Shown piece after piece: positions 32,785 through 44,365 of a stretch of 64,000 nucleotides of DNA. The translations under genes and the position numbers were made by a program. Within the stretch, counting starts at the first letter, position 1. Every line of letters starts with the position of its first letter. The notes beneath the pieces are model-generated. The model was not told the DNA's origin, did no database searches, and saw only the letters and a list, made by a program, of their open reading frames with translations. Source of the DNA: Clarkia xantiana subsp. parviflora (lineage: Eukaryota; Streptophyta; Magnoliopsida; Myrtales; Onagraceae); NCBI GenBank assembly GCA_036873135.1, contig JAPTYO010000022.1, positions 3,530,979 to 3,594,978 of the forward strand, given 5' to 3'.

Positions 32785-34124
32785 CATTATTGGAAATTAT
32801 TTTACATAATTATTATTTCTTGAAGTCTAAGTTGAGTTTTTAGTGGACTTTAAAACACTACTTAGCCCACAAGAGTAATTCAGCCGGGTTATTGGGCCGG
32901 TCCAATTGCTAAATCGGAGCGGGTAAAACCAATCCGGGTTTTCTTAATCGGGTTGACCTAGTCGGGTCAGGTCGGACTATAGTAACTAAATTGAACCTAA
33001 CCTAACCGGTTTTGAGTGATAAACCGAACTACTATCTTATTTTATTGAACTGTTTCGGACCAAACCAGAATTTTTAAAAACAGACCGAGTTGAACCGGAT
33101 TTTAAAATTTGGACCAAACCTCTTTAAAATTTTTGGAAATTTTAAATTGTTCAATAAAATAGGATGTCAAATTTTAAATCCAAAATGTTTTCGAACTTTA
33201 AAATTAGCCTAAACAGTGCTCTTAGGGTTTGTGTTTTAATACACGATTTCAATCAAAACCCTAATGCCTTGTTTCGATTATGGGGATGGGTCTCGGACTT
33301 GCATGTTTTTGGGACTGGATTAAATTAGTGGGCTGATTTGCAATTGTTTACTTTCTACATCATATATTTTGATATAATTAGAACTGTCGTCTTGACTTAG
33401 TCAAGCTAGCTGGATATTATATTGCGAGCATTGAGCTCTGGGATCTAAATATATGGTTTGCGCAATATGATAGACATGCTATGCTGATTGAAAGTGCCTA
33501 AATTCCATGTCTTGAAATTCGCATGATTGATTGTAAGCATGAATTGCAAAACAGCCCCTAATATTTTCAAAGCGTTTTATAAAACCGAAAATTCCAGTCG
33601 CCAATTATGCATGATGTGTGCGGATGTTGCATGTTTTGACGCGTATGCTAGGATGTTCACAATAGAACGCATGTGATAATTTACTTTACGTAGAATTATG
33701 TATGCTAGGAACATTAGACGCATGACGCGTAAGCATGTTGTGTTCGATATTTATGGCATGGTATGATGATTTGCTAGATGTAGTATAATTATAAATATGC
33801 ATGCATAAATTATCGGATAATTTTACAAAATCATAAGGGCCTTGGGAAAGTCAAGATCGGGAATGCTTATTTGAATATTCTCGTCCCGGTAATTTGCAAT
33901 AGAATAACCGTTTTCAAAAGACTGATCTATTAGATTGAAAACGACAATAGTGTGAATTCTTTCACGACACCCCCTTCCTCGGTTTACTGAAGGTTGGTTT
34001 GGTTTAGTGACTGAAGAATCACTATTCTTCGTATTCCATCATAATAGATAATCCGATGTTTGCAATTCTGTCAAAATGTTGTTCTCTTCCTAAACTTTGC
34101 ATGATTGTCAGTGTGTTAATATAG
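32204..34124 (+). other. Long leader of element D
   Basis: About 1.9 kb lie between the solo LTR and gag with no supported gene. It includes AT-rich DNA, (TA)n runs, and from about 32880 to 33130 a series of CCGGGTT/AACCGG-rich phrases. Frames rich in Tyr-Ile are products of the TA repeats. Confidence 0.5.
32678..32782. repeat. (TA)n microsatellite with a GT run
   Basis: Two long TA runs are separated by a short (TG)n run at about 32708-32724. A smaller TA run lies at about 32590-32606. Confidence 0.9.
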
Positions 34125-34661
34125 ATGGCTGCAACTAGCAATGTCATTTCCCAGTTGAATAAGGGAATAAGATTGAATAGCGGTAATTATAAAATATGGA
34201 ATAAACGAGTTAAGATTATAATCTCCGAAATAAGAGGTCTGGAGCATTTGACCACAAAACGAACTAGGCCCGAGGGAGACCTCACAGATGAGCAAAAGAC
34301 GTTCTATGATGAATGGGATGTCAAGGATCATGATGTTCGTTCCACCTTGCTCTCTATGCTGGAAGACGAGATTCTCTATAGATTTGACCATTTGGGGACT
34401 GCCAAGGACCTATGGGATAGTCTTAAGGCAACATTTGGTGTCTACACCATTGCCCAAAAGAGAGCGTTAAACATCGCTCTTGACACCTATAAGAAGAATC
34501 CCAAGCATACGATAAAAGATCATATTATGCACATGTGTAACTTGATCCCTGAGCTCAATGAAGCAGGTGAAAACCTGTCTAAGGAACAACAAATCAACTA
34601 CATGATCCGCTCTTTACCCGACTCTTGGAATATCATGAAAATGAGCCATACCCATGCTACC
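34125..34661 (+). pseudogene. Element D gag, 5' part
   Basis: From the ATG at 34125 (MAATSNVISQLNKGIRLNSG) the frame shows the Copia gag core: NYKIWNKRVKIIISE, then AKDLWDSLKATFG, then IKDHIMHMCNLIPELNEAG and MIRSLPDSWNIMKMSHTH, the UBN2 family that forms the virus-like particle. At 34662 it is cut by element B. Across the insertion the frame resumes exactly at 54440 when one copy of the CTACC TSD is removed, which proves the nesting. Confidence 0.88.
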
Positions 34662-35121
34662 TGTTGGATCACGGTTGGAGCTCCGGTACGGTCTTGACGG
34701 AAATCCAATGTCCTTCGCTCCACCTAATCCTGCAAGAGGGGAATAGACCGGGCGGTGACCCAGAATCCCTCTCCGATGATTAAATGAGAATCTCGTGGCA
34801 GGCAAAAGCAAGCAATAATATGAGTATGTAATCGTGTATGATCTGAGGTAACTTCTGCCTTTTTATAGGAGATGAGTTACCCCAGTTACCTGATGAACCG
34901 CCGGGGCAGTTAGCCCACGTTCTGCTTATCCCGGCCACGATCCCGCCTATCTCGGCCACGATCCCGCTTATCTCGGCCACGTTCCGCTTATCTCGGCCTC
35001 AACCTCTGATAGCAAGTCCCGACCAGTATCGGGGACTCCAGAGTTATCTCATTTGGTCACCGCTCGGGGCCCCTCGTCATCGTGACAGGGCCAACATTCT
35101 CAGGGATTCAACATCGGGGCC
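34662..35121 (-). repeat. Element B 3' LTR, first piece
   Basis: It begins TGTTGGATCACGG and matches the right LTR until GGGGCC at 35121, where element C begins. The continuation is found at 43775. Confidence 0.9.
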
Positions 35122-35838
35122 TAATGGATATACGCCCAATTTGAACCCGTTGACTTCGGAATCGTTTCATTTTGATCACCCCGTTAATGATTGTAAATCG
35201 AAACTTCAACCCGAACACCCCGCGAAAACACCAACGGTCCGGACGAGGCCAGAATACTCGTCCGGACAAGTTAGACTCACCTAGGTGAGGTCGGGTGGAC
35301 CAACCCGATCTCCCCTAGGAGGGGTTGGGTGGCCACACCCAACCCCTACCCTTGGGGGTCGGATTTTTCTCCCCCCCCCCAAGGGCTACGACACTGTTTT
35401 TAGACTCCCATACTCGGTTTATTTCCGCCAACCCTTTCCGTACCCTAAGGTCTTAATTACGTGTTTAAAGGTTAATTAATTGTGTTTAAAGGTTAACGAT
35501 GTCATTAAGCCACCTTAATGACACCGTTGCCTATAAATACAACCCTTCCACTATTCATTTCATCATCTGGGCAAGTTGCATAATTTTGCTCTGACATCTC
35601 TCTAGCTTTATCTCTCTAAAACCGTACTGACTTAGGCATCGGAGAGGGTTCATCAGGCACCACCCCCCCCCTCTGTGCCTGGTATTGCCCATCTTGCAGG
35701 GCGAGAGGAGAAGAGAAGCCAAGGACGGAAGAACACAAGCTAGGACAGCACAACCCGAGAGCATCGAATCCGCAACATCTCCAGTGAGGAACGAGACTTA
35801 AGTCGACCGCCCGTTGACCCTAGACTCGGAACCTAACA
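35122..35838 (+). repeat. Element C 5' LTR (717 bp)
   Basis: Ends ...GAACCTAACA directly before CTTGGCGCC. It lacks about 30 bases of a GGTCGGGT/ACCCGACC palindrome present in the right LTR near 43200-43240. The region contains a TATAAATAC box at about 35532-35540, also in the right LTR. Confidence 0.9.
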
Positions 35839-35840
35839 CT

Positions 35841-35858
35841 TGGCGCCGTCAGTGGGAT
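35841..35858 (+). other. Element C primer-binding site
   Basis: TGGCGCCGTCAGTGGGAT lies two bases after the LTR. It is the same type as in elements A and B, consistent with a common Tat ancestry even though the LTRs are unrelated. Confidence 0.8.
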
Positions 35859-36137
35859 TCGGACAGAAAGCCTGGCAATAACAAGAGCAATGACGAACAG
35901 CAAGGTGTCTAGGCACCACCGCCCACCTGGGGGCAATAGCGAGGGAGAGAGCCTATACATCCAGCAAGGCAGCCTAACCCAGGGAAACTGCCTGTGCAAC
36001 CAGAACCTCAAGTAACCCCACAGGCTCCCCAGCCCAACAACCAGGAGGGAGGACCCTCACGCCCAGCTGGGGCTGAGTCCTCCACAGCCTCAACCCCTTT
36101 GGCAAGGAGGCCACAGAGAGAGAGGGAGCAATAGGGA

Positions 36138-36449
36138 GTGCCATCCCAATACACGGCACCTCCTGAGGGATATTACTATGAGGCGCAACCCCAAGGATAT
36201 CCGTATGGGATGCCGGCCCAAAGGAATGACAACCGCGCCCACACAACATACACAAGGCCGGCATACACACAGGGGGTACATACAGAAGCTCATAAAGAGG
36301 AACAGATCCCAACGGAAGAACGCCACTCGCACCCTCGAGCAGGGCAGCGAGAGGAGCAAAGAAGAAATTACCAAGAGCCACCCCCAGAGGGAAGGCAACA
36401 ATTCGTGCCTCCTAGGCAACACAGAACTCCAGGGCTTACACCCCACTGA
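36138..36449 (+). pseudogene. Element C Pro/Gln-rich frame (gag N-terminal region?)
   Basis: A 103-codon frame is rich in Pro, Gln, Tyr and Arg (for example YYYEAQPQGYPYGMPAQ). It resembles the low-complexity N-terminal part of Tat gag proteins in composition only, without a recognisable domain. Other frames in this stretch are also open for long distances, so it could be chance. It is included because the segments downstream are clearly gag-pol derived. Confidence 0.35.
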
Positions 36450-36484
36450 GGGTGGACAGACAAGCAAGACCTCCAAGGAGGCAA

Positions 36485-36788
36485 CGGGATCCTAGGAAGA
36501 ACAGCCATAAATCCATATGAAATCGTGCCATCTACCGTACACCAGAAACTGAAGTACATCACTGAGAATGGAGCTGGAGAAGTCTTGGGCGACCAACGCA
36601 CTGCAAGGCAGTGCTACGTGAACTCCATGAGACGTGGATCACACAGGAAAGACACAGTGGCAATGGTCATGGTAGGGACCAATCAAGCCAAGAAGAAGAT
36701 AAGGAGGAAACAAAGGGAAACAAAGATGAAGAACGGAGTTGCACTCCGCCTGAGCAGACAGTCTTTTCAAAGAATGGCTAAGAAATGA
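36485..36788 (+). pseudogene. Element C fragment of the protease end and protease-RT linker
   Basis: The reading GILGRTAINPYEIVPSTVHQ, followed by NGAGEVLGDQRTARQCYVNS, matches element A's segment from AIIGRTTINP through STVHQKMKF to GVGEVKGDQVASRKCYVNA, which lies between protease and RT. In element C it stands before the gag segment, the reverse of the normal order. The frame then degenerates to lysine-rich sequence and stops at 36786. Confidence 0.75.
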
Positions 36789-36791
36789 CAC

Positions 36792-37433
36792 ATGAGCAAA
36801 GCGGTAAAGGTAACAAGCATACCTTGGCAACCAGAAAGCGCACAAGGAAAAAGAACAAGGGACTCCATCATAAGAGGCTTCCGACACATTGATGACATCA
36901 AGCAAATGCCGAGGGAGCCAATGTCAAGCTACTTCGAAAGGTTCTCCAATTATGGTGCCAACATGGACATCACAAGAAGGGAAGCCGTCAGAGCCTTCAC
37001 TAGAAACATGCATCCAAACTCATTTGAAGCATATGGAGGCCTTTATGAGATGGTCATGACAAGCACGATGAGGGAGCTCAAAGAAAAGCTAGACAAGGCA
37101 TTTGCAAAGGAGATGGAACAGCTGGAGGAAGTCCCGGAGAAAGAAGGAGAAACTGATACACTGGAAGGAGGTGTAAATTTCAAATTCACACCCCTTACAG
37201 TGAGCATAGAAGAACTTTTTCATAAATACCTCAAGGAAGAGTTACCCACATGCAGAGAAGAGGGCAAGGCCTTCCTAGGAAAAGATGCACAGGAATGGTG
37301 TGAGTACCATGGGACCTGGGGGCATCAAACCAACAACTGCATGGTGCTAAAGATAGAAGTGGAGGAAATGATTTACAATGGAGGCCTAAAGGAGTACGTG
37401 GCAACAGACAAACTGACCACCCCATATCCTTAG
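36792..37433 (+). CDS. Element C gag segment with zinc-knuckle-like motif
   Basis: A 213-codon frame is alignable with element A gag: FRHIDDIKQMPREPMSSYFERF corresponds to the VRSLTQVVQRPDESLAHYYQRY block, and CEYHGTWGHQTNNC to CRFHRANGHDTNHC, followed by EVEEMIYNGGLKEYV. It would be a truncated gag without the N-terminal core half. It ends in TAG at 37431-37433 and no pol follows. It is open throughout, unlike most frames nearby, so selection or recent activity is possible. Confidence 0.7.
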   Translation: MSKAVKVTSIPWQPESAQGKRTRDSIIRGFRHIDDIKQMPREPMSSYFERFSNYGANMDITRREAVRAFTRNMHPNSFEAYGGLYEMVMTSTMRELKEKLDKAFAKEMEQLEEVPEKEGETDTLEGGVNFKFTPLTVSIEELFHKYLKEELPTCREEGKAFLGKDAQEWCEYHGTWGHQTNNCMVLKIEVEEMIYNGGLKEYVATDKLTTPYP

Positions 37434-37689
37434 TTTCATATTTAGCACTTTTGCATGTTCAAGCTTTCTACGTTTTCCAAAAACAACTTTTGAGAAGGAG
37501 AACTCACGAAGTTACTCCAACTCTACAACTATCCTTGATTTCCTCCAAAGGGTGCCTTGATCCACCCAAGGCATCCCATGTGTACATAAAGCCTTGAATG
37601 CTCCTAATGAAGTAGAAGTTACTCAAAAGTTTTTTTTAAAAAAAGAAAGAGATGGTATAATCATTGAGTTATCCTTACACAGATATGAC

Positions 37690-38740
37690 GTCAAGTCAAC
37701 AACACCTTCAACGCCACCAAGAGCGTATCTTGAGAGTAGTTCCAAAAACTACGAAACTTGTGCCCTCCGGGAGCCTATCCCGCGAACAGATTCGACGCCC
37801 CCAAGAGCGTATCTTGAGAGTAGTTTTTATACTACGACCTTCGACGCCCCCAAGAGCGTATCTTGAGAGTAGTTTTTATACTACGACCTTCGACGCCCCC
37901 AAGAGCGTATGTTGAGAGTAGTTTTTATACTACGACCTTCGACGCCCCCAAGAGCGTATCTTGAGAGTAGTTTTTGTACTACGACATTCGACGCACCAAG
38001 AGCGTATCTTGAGAGTGGTTTCCAAAAACTACGAATTTCGACGCCCCCAAGAGCGTATCTTGAGAGTAGTTTCTAAAACTACCAGTTCGACGCCCACCTA
38101 GAGCGTATCTTTGGTCTAACTACTGGTGCCCTCCGGGAGCGTATCTTGTGAACAGTTTCGACGCCCTCCGGGAGCGTATCTCGCGAACAGTATTCAACGC
38201 CCACCTAGAGCGTATCTTTGGTCTAACTACTGGTGCCCTCCGGGAGCGTATCTCGTGAACAGTTTCGATGCCCTCCGGGAGCGTATCTCGTGAACAGTAT
38301 TCAACGCCCACCTAGAGCGTATCTTTGGTCTAACTACTGGTGCCCTCTGGGAGCGTATCTCGTGAACAGTTTCGACGCCCTCCGGGAGCGTATCTCGTGA
38401 ACAGTATTAACCGCCCACCTAGAGCGTATCTTTGGTCTAACTACTGGTGCCCTCCGGGAGCGTATCTCGTGAACAGTATTAACCGCCCACCTAGAGCGTA
38501 TCTTTGGTCTAACTACTGGTGCCCTCCGGGAGCGTATCTCGTGAACAGTATTAACCGCCCACCTAGAGCGTATCTTTGGTCTAACTACTGGTGCCCTCCG
38601 GGAGCGTATCTCGCGAACAGTTTCGACGCCCACCAAGAGCGTATCTTTGGTCTAACTACTGGTGCCCTCCGGGAGCGTATCTTGTGAACAGTATTCAACG
38701 CCCACCAAGAGCGTATCTTTGGTCTAGCAACACCATACAT
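37690..38740. repeat. Element C tandem-repeat zone
   Basis: Two related repeat types share the core GAGCGTATCT. From about 37720 to 38060 the units are about 49 bp (GAGCGTATCTTGAGAGTAGT plus TTTTATACTACGACC and so on). From about 38090 to 38730 they are longer, alternating GAGCGTATCTTTGGTCTAAC and GAGCGTATCTCGTGAACAGT blocks. Frames on both strands through the zone are artefacts. It is placed as in A and B, but the sequence is unrelated to theirs. Confidence 0.9.
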
Positions 38741-39138
38741 ACCATTCAAAGGGTATCAGAAGAGATCATTACACCATACTAAGAAGGATCCCATGAGAAA
38801 GTAATTTCAAAGTAAAGAGGCATGAAGAACACATAATGTTTTTTCTTGATGTAATAGCAGGTATGGCATGAAGGAAAACACAAAAGAAGGATAAATGAAG
38901 GAAAACTCAAAAGAAGGATAAGTAAAGGAAACACACCAAGAGAAGAGTCCATAATCAAAGGAGTACATACAAAAGCATACGAAGTACCCATGAAAAGACA
39001 AGTGAACCACACAGCCAACAACACAATACGACAAAGGAAAACATCACGAAATCCCACAGCAAACCCAAAAGATACTCAACCCATCAAAGGGGAGAAAGAG
39101 TATGGTCATATATACAAAGATAGAAAGATGTCAATACA
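38741..39138. other. Element C spacer between repeats and antisense gene end
   Basis: This is probably the 3' UTR of the antisense gene. It contains AAGAAGGATAA-type short repeats near 38880-38925. No coding region is supported. Confidence 0.4.
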
Positions 39139-41556
39139 TCAACCAGAGCCCTCTGGGGAGTCACCCTGACCCCCTGAGGCCGAACCACCAGCAGAGATGG
39201 AGGAAGAGGAGGAAGAGTCCGAAGTGTCAATATCCACAGGCGTAGCATCCACCTGTGTAGGGGCAGGCTCGTCTGCAACAGCAGCCTGACCCCTAAGGAC
39301 AGCCATGTAACCAGTAGCGTACGGTCCAAAATCACCAAGATCGCCAACCGGAAACTGAGGATCAATGCGAAAAATATGATCAACGAGATACTCACCAAAC
39401 TGGTTCATCTCCTGAGTGAGCCGCACACTATAGTCAGCAGTAAAGACAGAGGAAGCCTTGTACTCAGACACTGCGACAGTCCTCTCCTCTGCCCGGCACC
39501 TTGCCTCTAATTTCCGCAACTCCTCAGAATGGAGTGAAGATGCGACCTCAGCCTCCCGGCGTAAGCTACCTACGGTAGTCTCAAGTAAGGACACTTGGTC
39601 TATGAGCTCCTGCATCTTCAGATCGGATAGGCGTGCTTTCTCAGAAGCAGTAGCAAGCTCTGCCTTCAGGGACACCTGACTGTCCTCGAGAGTCTTCTTC
39701 TCGTCTGATAGCTCGAGCACAAGGGATGACATGTTCACCATGTCAGACATACCCTGAATGTTTAAACAAGAGATGAGTAACTGGAAAAGCAACCACATTA
39801 AGGTAAAAAGAAGAAAGCGAGGAACCACTCACAGGCACATAACGGGAAAGTACACCCTGAACGAAGCGCCGGGTCTCCCCAGGAGACTTAGGCTGAGCAG
39901 CACGATCGCCAGGAGGGATGGCACCGCGAAGCACACGGATACCAACCTCCGGGGTGCGCAAGGAAGACCCGCTATCAAGGTGGAACTCCTTTAACCCAGC
40001 AAAAGGAGTCCACTCGGACCCAACGATATCCTCGTCAGTAAGGCGAGTGAAATCCTTCCGACTCAAAGTCGGAGGCCCACCTATACAAACAAAGCAAAAT
40101 AAAGAAACATACAAACATAGAAGCATCAGGGACAGTAAGGCGATCAAACCTGACGGCCGTGCCCTCGGCTGGGGGGCAGGGGATGGAGAACCAGTGACCA
40201 CTCCACCATCACCAATAGGTTGCTTCCCTTTGTCAGCTCGGGAAGGCGCCTCTTCGACCACCATCTCATTGTCGCGAGACAGGGTCGGAGGACGAACAAC
40301 AGACGGAGGAGGATCTGCAGCTTTCTTCCTCTTGACAGCCGAGGCCCCAGCCTCAGAGTCAGATCTCCGCGACTTGGACTTAGAAGGTCCAGAGCCTTTG
40401 CCTACGGAGACAACCCTCTCGGTCACTAGGGGAGAGTGCCCTAGCAATACAAGAAAAACAAGATAAGAAAAAACACAAGTATACCATAAGGGGGCAAAGT
40501 GAAGGAAGTATACCAGAGGCCCCAGCAGTTTTCCCAAGCATGGGAGACTTCTTCTAGGTAGAGCTAGATGGAGCCCTCCTCTTGCTCAGATCGACCGGTG
40601 CCGCCTGCACGTTATATGTTTTCCCGTGAAACCAACCTACAAGAAAAAAGCAGAAAGTAAATGCAGATGAGAAGACTAAGTAACATACCGAACCCCCGGA
40701 GTCAGGAGTCAAACTGATCCCTGCTTCATAAAGATCCGTCTCAGTCACTAAGGACACAGGGCAGTATGACTGGATCCTGTTGCTCTCATAGATGGCCTTC
40801 ATAGTCTCTAAATCCGCGGAAGAGAACTCCCCGAAGGCAGGCCAGCCGTCTGACCGATCCTCATTCAAGACTGACCAAGTAACATACCGATCCGTAATGA
40901 AGAAATAGTGTTTGGCCCAGTGGCTCGCTGAGTTATCGCTCCGGGCCACGAAGCGAAGAGAAGTGTCCCACTCGACCCCACTCAACCCAAAGTCAGCAAA
41001 CCGGGAATCTTTGAGGGATGGATGCCGAGTTACAAAACTCACAAATCCTACCTTCCTCTGATATTGGAATCGATAAAAGCAGCGAAACAAAACCAGTGAG
41101 TACTTCCAGGAGTACCAGTGGCATAACACCCGGAAGCCCACCCAGACACGGATAGCACTAGGAGCAAGGTTCACAGGGGAGATCCTAAAGAACCTACTCA
41201 ACTCTACAAGATCATCACAGTAAGGCAGCCGCAGTCCAAATCGGATCTGGGAAGGGTAAACAACGACCTTCCCCCTGGGAGGCTCTGTCACTGTCTGGCG
41301 GGTATTCCCCAAGGAGGGGAGGAAGGGATATAGTGGCTCATCTAAGGGGCAGATATCACCTAAGGTAACGTGCTCGTTATAATCAGACCTAGTAAGGTGG
41401 TTCTCCGACAAAGCAGCGAGACCTAAGTAAAAGGTAGCAGGAAATCCCAAAGTTCGAATCAAGTTTCGACTAACACCCCGGCTCAGATCGCAACACTAAG
41501 CTAATGATAGGAAAGGAAGTAATGCGACGAAAAGAAGAGAAAAGAAACTCACTCAT
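39139..41556 (-). pseudogene. Element C antisense gene (Tat aORF homologue)
   Basis: On the minus strand exon 1 is ATGAGTGA (41556-41549), joining in phase to 41469 to read MSDRNLIRTLGF, parallel to MSDSG in element A. Exon 2 (41469-40689) holds IRFGLRLPYCDDLVELSRFF and LAPSAIRVWVGFRVLC, clear counterparts of element A's globular part. Later segments give a basic KSKSRRSDSEAGASAVKRKK stretch (about 40390-40330) and a coiled coil with SLVLELSDEKKTLEDSQVSL (from about 39735). The tail is Ser-rich, ending GDSPEGSG at 39139. A TAG at 40554-40556 interrupts one segment. Exon borders after 40689 are approximate. Function unknown. Confidence 0.65.
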
Positions 41557-42089
41557 CCTTCGAAGAATGTAACGCCTCTGCAGAGTCTGTGTGCGGGGAC
41601 ACCACCAGGAATACAGTACCTGCCACGGCATGACAGATGTCAAAACAAGAAATTTTCCGAAAAACCGGGAGTACCCCGGCACTCGACCAACAACAACAAC
41701 CAAAGATTCGAAGACATCCAACAAAGGTAACAAACATGCACCAAAGACACCACGACAACCAAATCGGACAATTTTGTCCGAACCAAGAGTCAGTTCCCGG
41801 GCAAAATTACAATTAGGCCCCCCAACGGAAATCAACACACAAAATGGCGCCCCGACATCAAATTCAAAACGGGGATAGTTTAATCGGACAAGAAACTATC
41901 TCCGGACGACCGGCCAAAATTGTTTCCCCAAATCCACAACTAACTACGGCTAACCACGGCAATCACATACTCAATCAAGCATCGGCAATGCAAGTATCAA
42001 CATTTTATACGGTAACGAGAAGGAAAAAATTGGACCTTCGGAAAACCCGACCCGATATGATAAACGGGTCCGGATTTCAAGTTTGAAGA

Positions 42090-42501
42090 CCGTCGGAAAT
42101 CAGTCCCTCGCCGGAGGTCGGACCCTGCCGTCACCGGAGGTCGTTTCTCGTCGTGCCGGAGCCGCCTCGCCTCGCCGTCGCCAACTCCAGCCAGTCCCGA
42201 CGCCGCCACTCGTCCAGCCACCGCCCTCCGTTGGCTCTGCTCGCGCCGCGCCGCCTCTGTCTGTCAGCCACTCGGAGTCGCGTCGCCGTCCCGATCCGCT
42301 GGCCCACCTCTCGCCTCCGTCTCGTGCCGGTGGTCGCCTCCCGCCGGAGCTGCTGGTCGGAATTTCTGGCCCTTCGCCGGAATTCTTGGCCGGCCCTTAC
42401 CTTGGTGTGCTCCAAATTTTTCCTTGCTCTCCAAGTGTGAGAAAAAAGGGAAAGGGTGACAATGGTGGCTAAGTGAGGTATTTTCTATACTCCTCTTTAT
42501 A
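42090..42501 (-). promoter_or_regulatory. Probable promoter and GC-rich leader of the element C antisense gene
   Basis: On the minus strand TATAAAG (42501-42495) precedes a GC-rich, CCGGAG/CGCCG-rich stretch (about 42440-42100). The spacing to the proposed ATG at 41556 would require a long leader or a 5'-UTR intron. Open frames on both strands here reflect base composition. Confidence 0.4.
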
Positions 42502-43007
42502 TTTGAAAAGGTGTAGGGTTTTTAAAGTGACATAATCACAACCCTCCATTCAAAATTAGATGAGATCTAAGGGTAAGAGGAAAACTATCATCTTTACCTC
42601 CCTTAGACTATGGTTAGGCATATCTCCACTCAAGTTAACATCCCATGGGTTTATTTTTAAGCATCCCATACTTAGAAAAATTTTAGGTTAGACAAATCCC
42701 GGCACAAAATTGAAGTTTGAATCGCTTAGCTGTATTCGTATTACATCCCTATGCGAGCATGTATTTTTCGAGTATACGCCTGTAGCAAGGATAGACTTAT
42801 TATTTCCACCTCGGACGGACGCGTGCTTGGACACGCGTCCGTGCTATTCTGACGTTTACAGTTCCTCTATCTTATAAGGCAGGGGGCAGAGTCAGAGGCA
42901 TACATCCATGGGTAAGTAAGCATTCAGACAAAAAGGTAAAATCCCGGTTTCAAATTGCGCGTGTCATACCATCCTAAAATAGAGTCAATCAAGGGTCAGG
43001 CCATTGG
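42502..43007. other. Element C spacer before the 3' LTR
   Basis: No gene or strong repeat is seen. It includes a GGACGCGTGCTTGGACACGCGTCC inverted repeat at about 42817-42840 (arms GGACGCGTG/CACGCGTCC). Confidence 0.5.
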
Positions 43008-43023
43008 TTGACTCGGGGGCATG
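43008..43023 (+). other. Element C polypurine tract
   Basis: GACTCGGGGGCATG ends immediately before the 3' LTR; it is the expected position for plus-strand priming and confirms plus orientation. Confidence 0.75.
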
Positions 43024-43769
43024 TGATGGATATACGCCCAATTTGAACCCGTTGACTTCCGAATCATTTCATTTTGATCACCCCGTTAATGATTGTAAAT
43101 CGAAACTTCAACCCGAACACCCCGCGAAAACACCAACGGTCCGGACGAGGCCGGAATACTCGTCCGGACAAGTTAGACTCACCTAGGTGAGGTCGGGTGG
43201 CCACACCCGACCTCCCCTAGGGGAGATCGGGTCAGCCAACCCGATCTCCCCTAGGAGGGGTTTGGTGGCCACACCCAACCCCTACCCTTGGGGGTCGGAT
43301 TTTTCTCCCCCCCAAGGGCCCCGACACTGTTTTTAGACTCCCATACTCGGTTTATTTCCGCCAACCCTTTCCGTACCCTAAGGTCTTAATTACGTGTTTA
43401 AAGGTTAATTAATTGTGTTTAAAGGTTAACGATGTCATTAAGCCACCTTAATGACACCGTTGCCTATAAATACAACCCTTCCACTATTCATTTCATTATC
43501 TGGGCAAGTTGCATAATTTTGCTCTGACATCTCTCTAGCTTTATCTCTCTAAAACCGTACTGACTTAGGCATCGGAGAGGGTTCATCAGGCACCACCCCC
43601 CCTCTGTGCCTGGTATTGCCCCTCTTGCAGGGCGAGAGGAGAAGAGAAGCCAAGGACGGAAGAACACAAGCTAGGACAGCACAACCCGAGAGCATCGAAT
43701 CCGCAACATCTCCAGTGAGGAACGAGACTTAAGTCGACCGCCCGTTGACCCTAGACTCGGAACCTAACA
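43024..43769 (+). repeat. Element C 3' LTR (746 bp)
   Basis: It starts TGATGGATATACG and ends GAACCTAACA, followed by the TSD GGGCC. It includes an extra palindromic block relative to the left LTR. Confidence 0.92.
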
Positions 43770-43774
43770 GGGCC

Positions 43775-43989
43775 TACTTAAAGGCAGACCATCGGGGCCT
43801 ACTTAAAGGCATCTCATCGGGAGCGTCCAGCTCGCATATCGGGACCGACCTTGTCGGGACCTCTCACCGTCGGGACTCCTCTTGTCGGGACCCTTCGCAT
43901 TGGTCTTCTTGACCTCTTTTAGGGCCCAATGGGCCTATTCACCGTTTACTCGTCGTTAAAGGGCCTAACGGCTATAGCGAAACCCATCA
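43775..43989 (-). repeat. Element B 3' LTR, second piece
   Basis: It continues the LTR interrupted at 35121 and ends GAAACCCATCA, followed by the polypurine tract complement TTTGCCCCCAAG at 43990-44001. Together the two pieces give about 675 bp, against 684 bp for the right LTR. Confidence 0.9.
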
Positions 43990-44358
43990 TTTGCCCCCAA
44001 GACATGAGGGACTTACAGTTCGTCGTGTCTTTCAATTCCCGACCTCCCGATATCAGTATCGGAGGTTTTATCCTTGACAAAATTTATTGACACGGATCTT
44101 CTCGTCCACGATTCCTCGATGCCTCGAGAATAGTCACCAAACCCGAAAAAACTCCTCGATTACTCGGCCATTAAATGCAGCAGGTGACGAAGCGACGGTT
44201 TTGGCACCCGTGCCTGATTTTTCTGAAAAAGCACTTTTCAGGCCGTTTCATCATTAACGTCTCTTTCCATTCTGCCCCCTTTTGTTTCAACGGCTCAGAT
44301 TGAAACGCTTCGCCTTCAACGGTCCCGATTAGAAGGTCCTTTCGACTGTCCCTTCCTC

Positions 44359-44365
44359 TATAAAA
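44359..44365 (+). promoter_or_regulatory. TATA box of the element B antisense gene
   Basis: TATAAAA followed by CCCTA, same sequence and similar distance to the ATG (44512) as in element A. Confidence 0.65.

Larger units (their letters stand above)
35122..43769 (+). mobile_element. Element C: non-autonomous Tat-like LTR retrotransposon without pol (8.6 kb)
   Basis: LTRs at 35122-35838 (717 bp) and 43024-43769 (746 bp) read TGATGGATATACGCCC...GAACCTAACA; the left copy begins TA instead of TG. The TSD is GGGCC (35117-35121, 43770-43774), in the left LTR of element B. After the primer site come a Pro/Gln-rich frame, a protease-end fragment, a gag segment, a tandem-repeat zone, and a minus-strand antisense gene; there is no RT, RNaseH or integrase. 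It must depend on enzymes from another Tat element. Confidence 0.88.

Noticed and set aside
32590..32787. Tyr-Ile repeat frame
   Set aside because: Translation of the (TA)n microsatellite.
38334..38687. Open frames on both strands with repeated EIRSRRAPVVRPK or PPGAYLVNSI units
   Set aside because: Translations of the element C tandem repeats.
42083..42472. GC-rich frames on both strands in element C
   Set aside because: High GC leaves all frames open; more likely a leader or promoter of the antisense gene.
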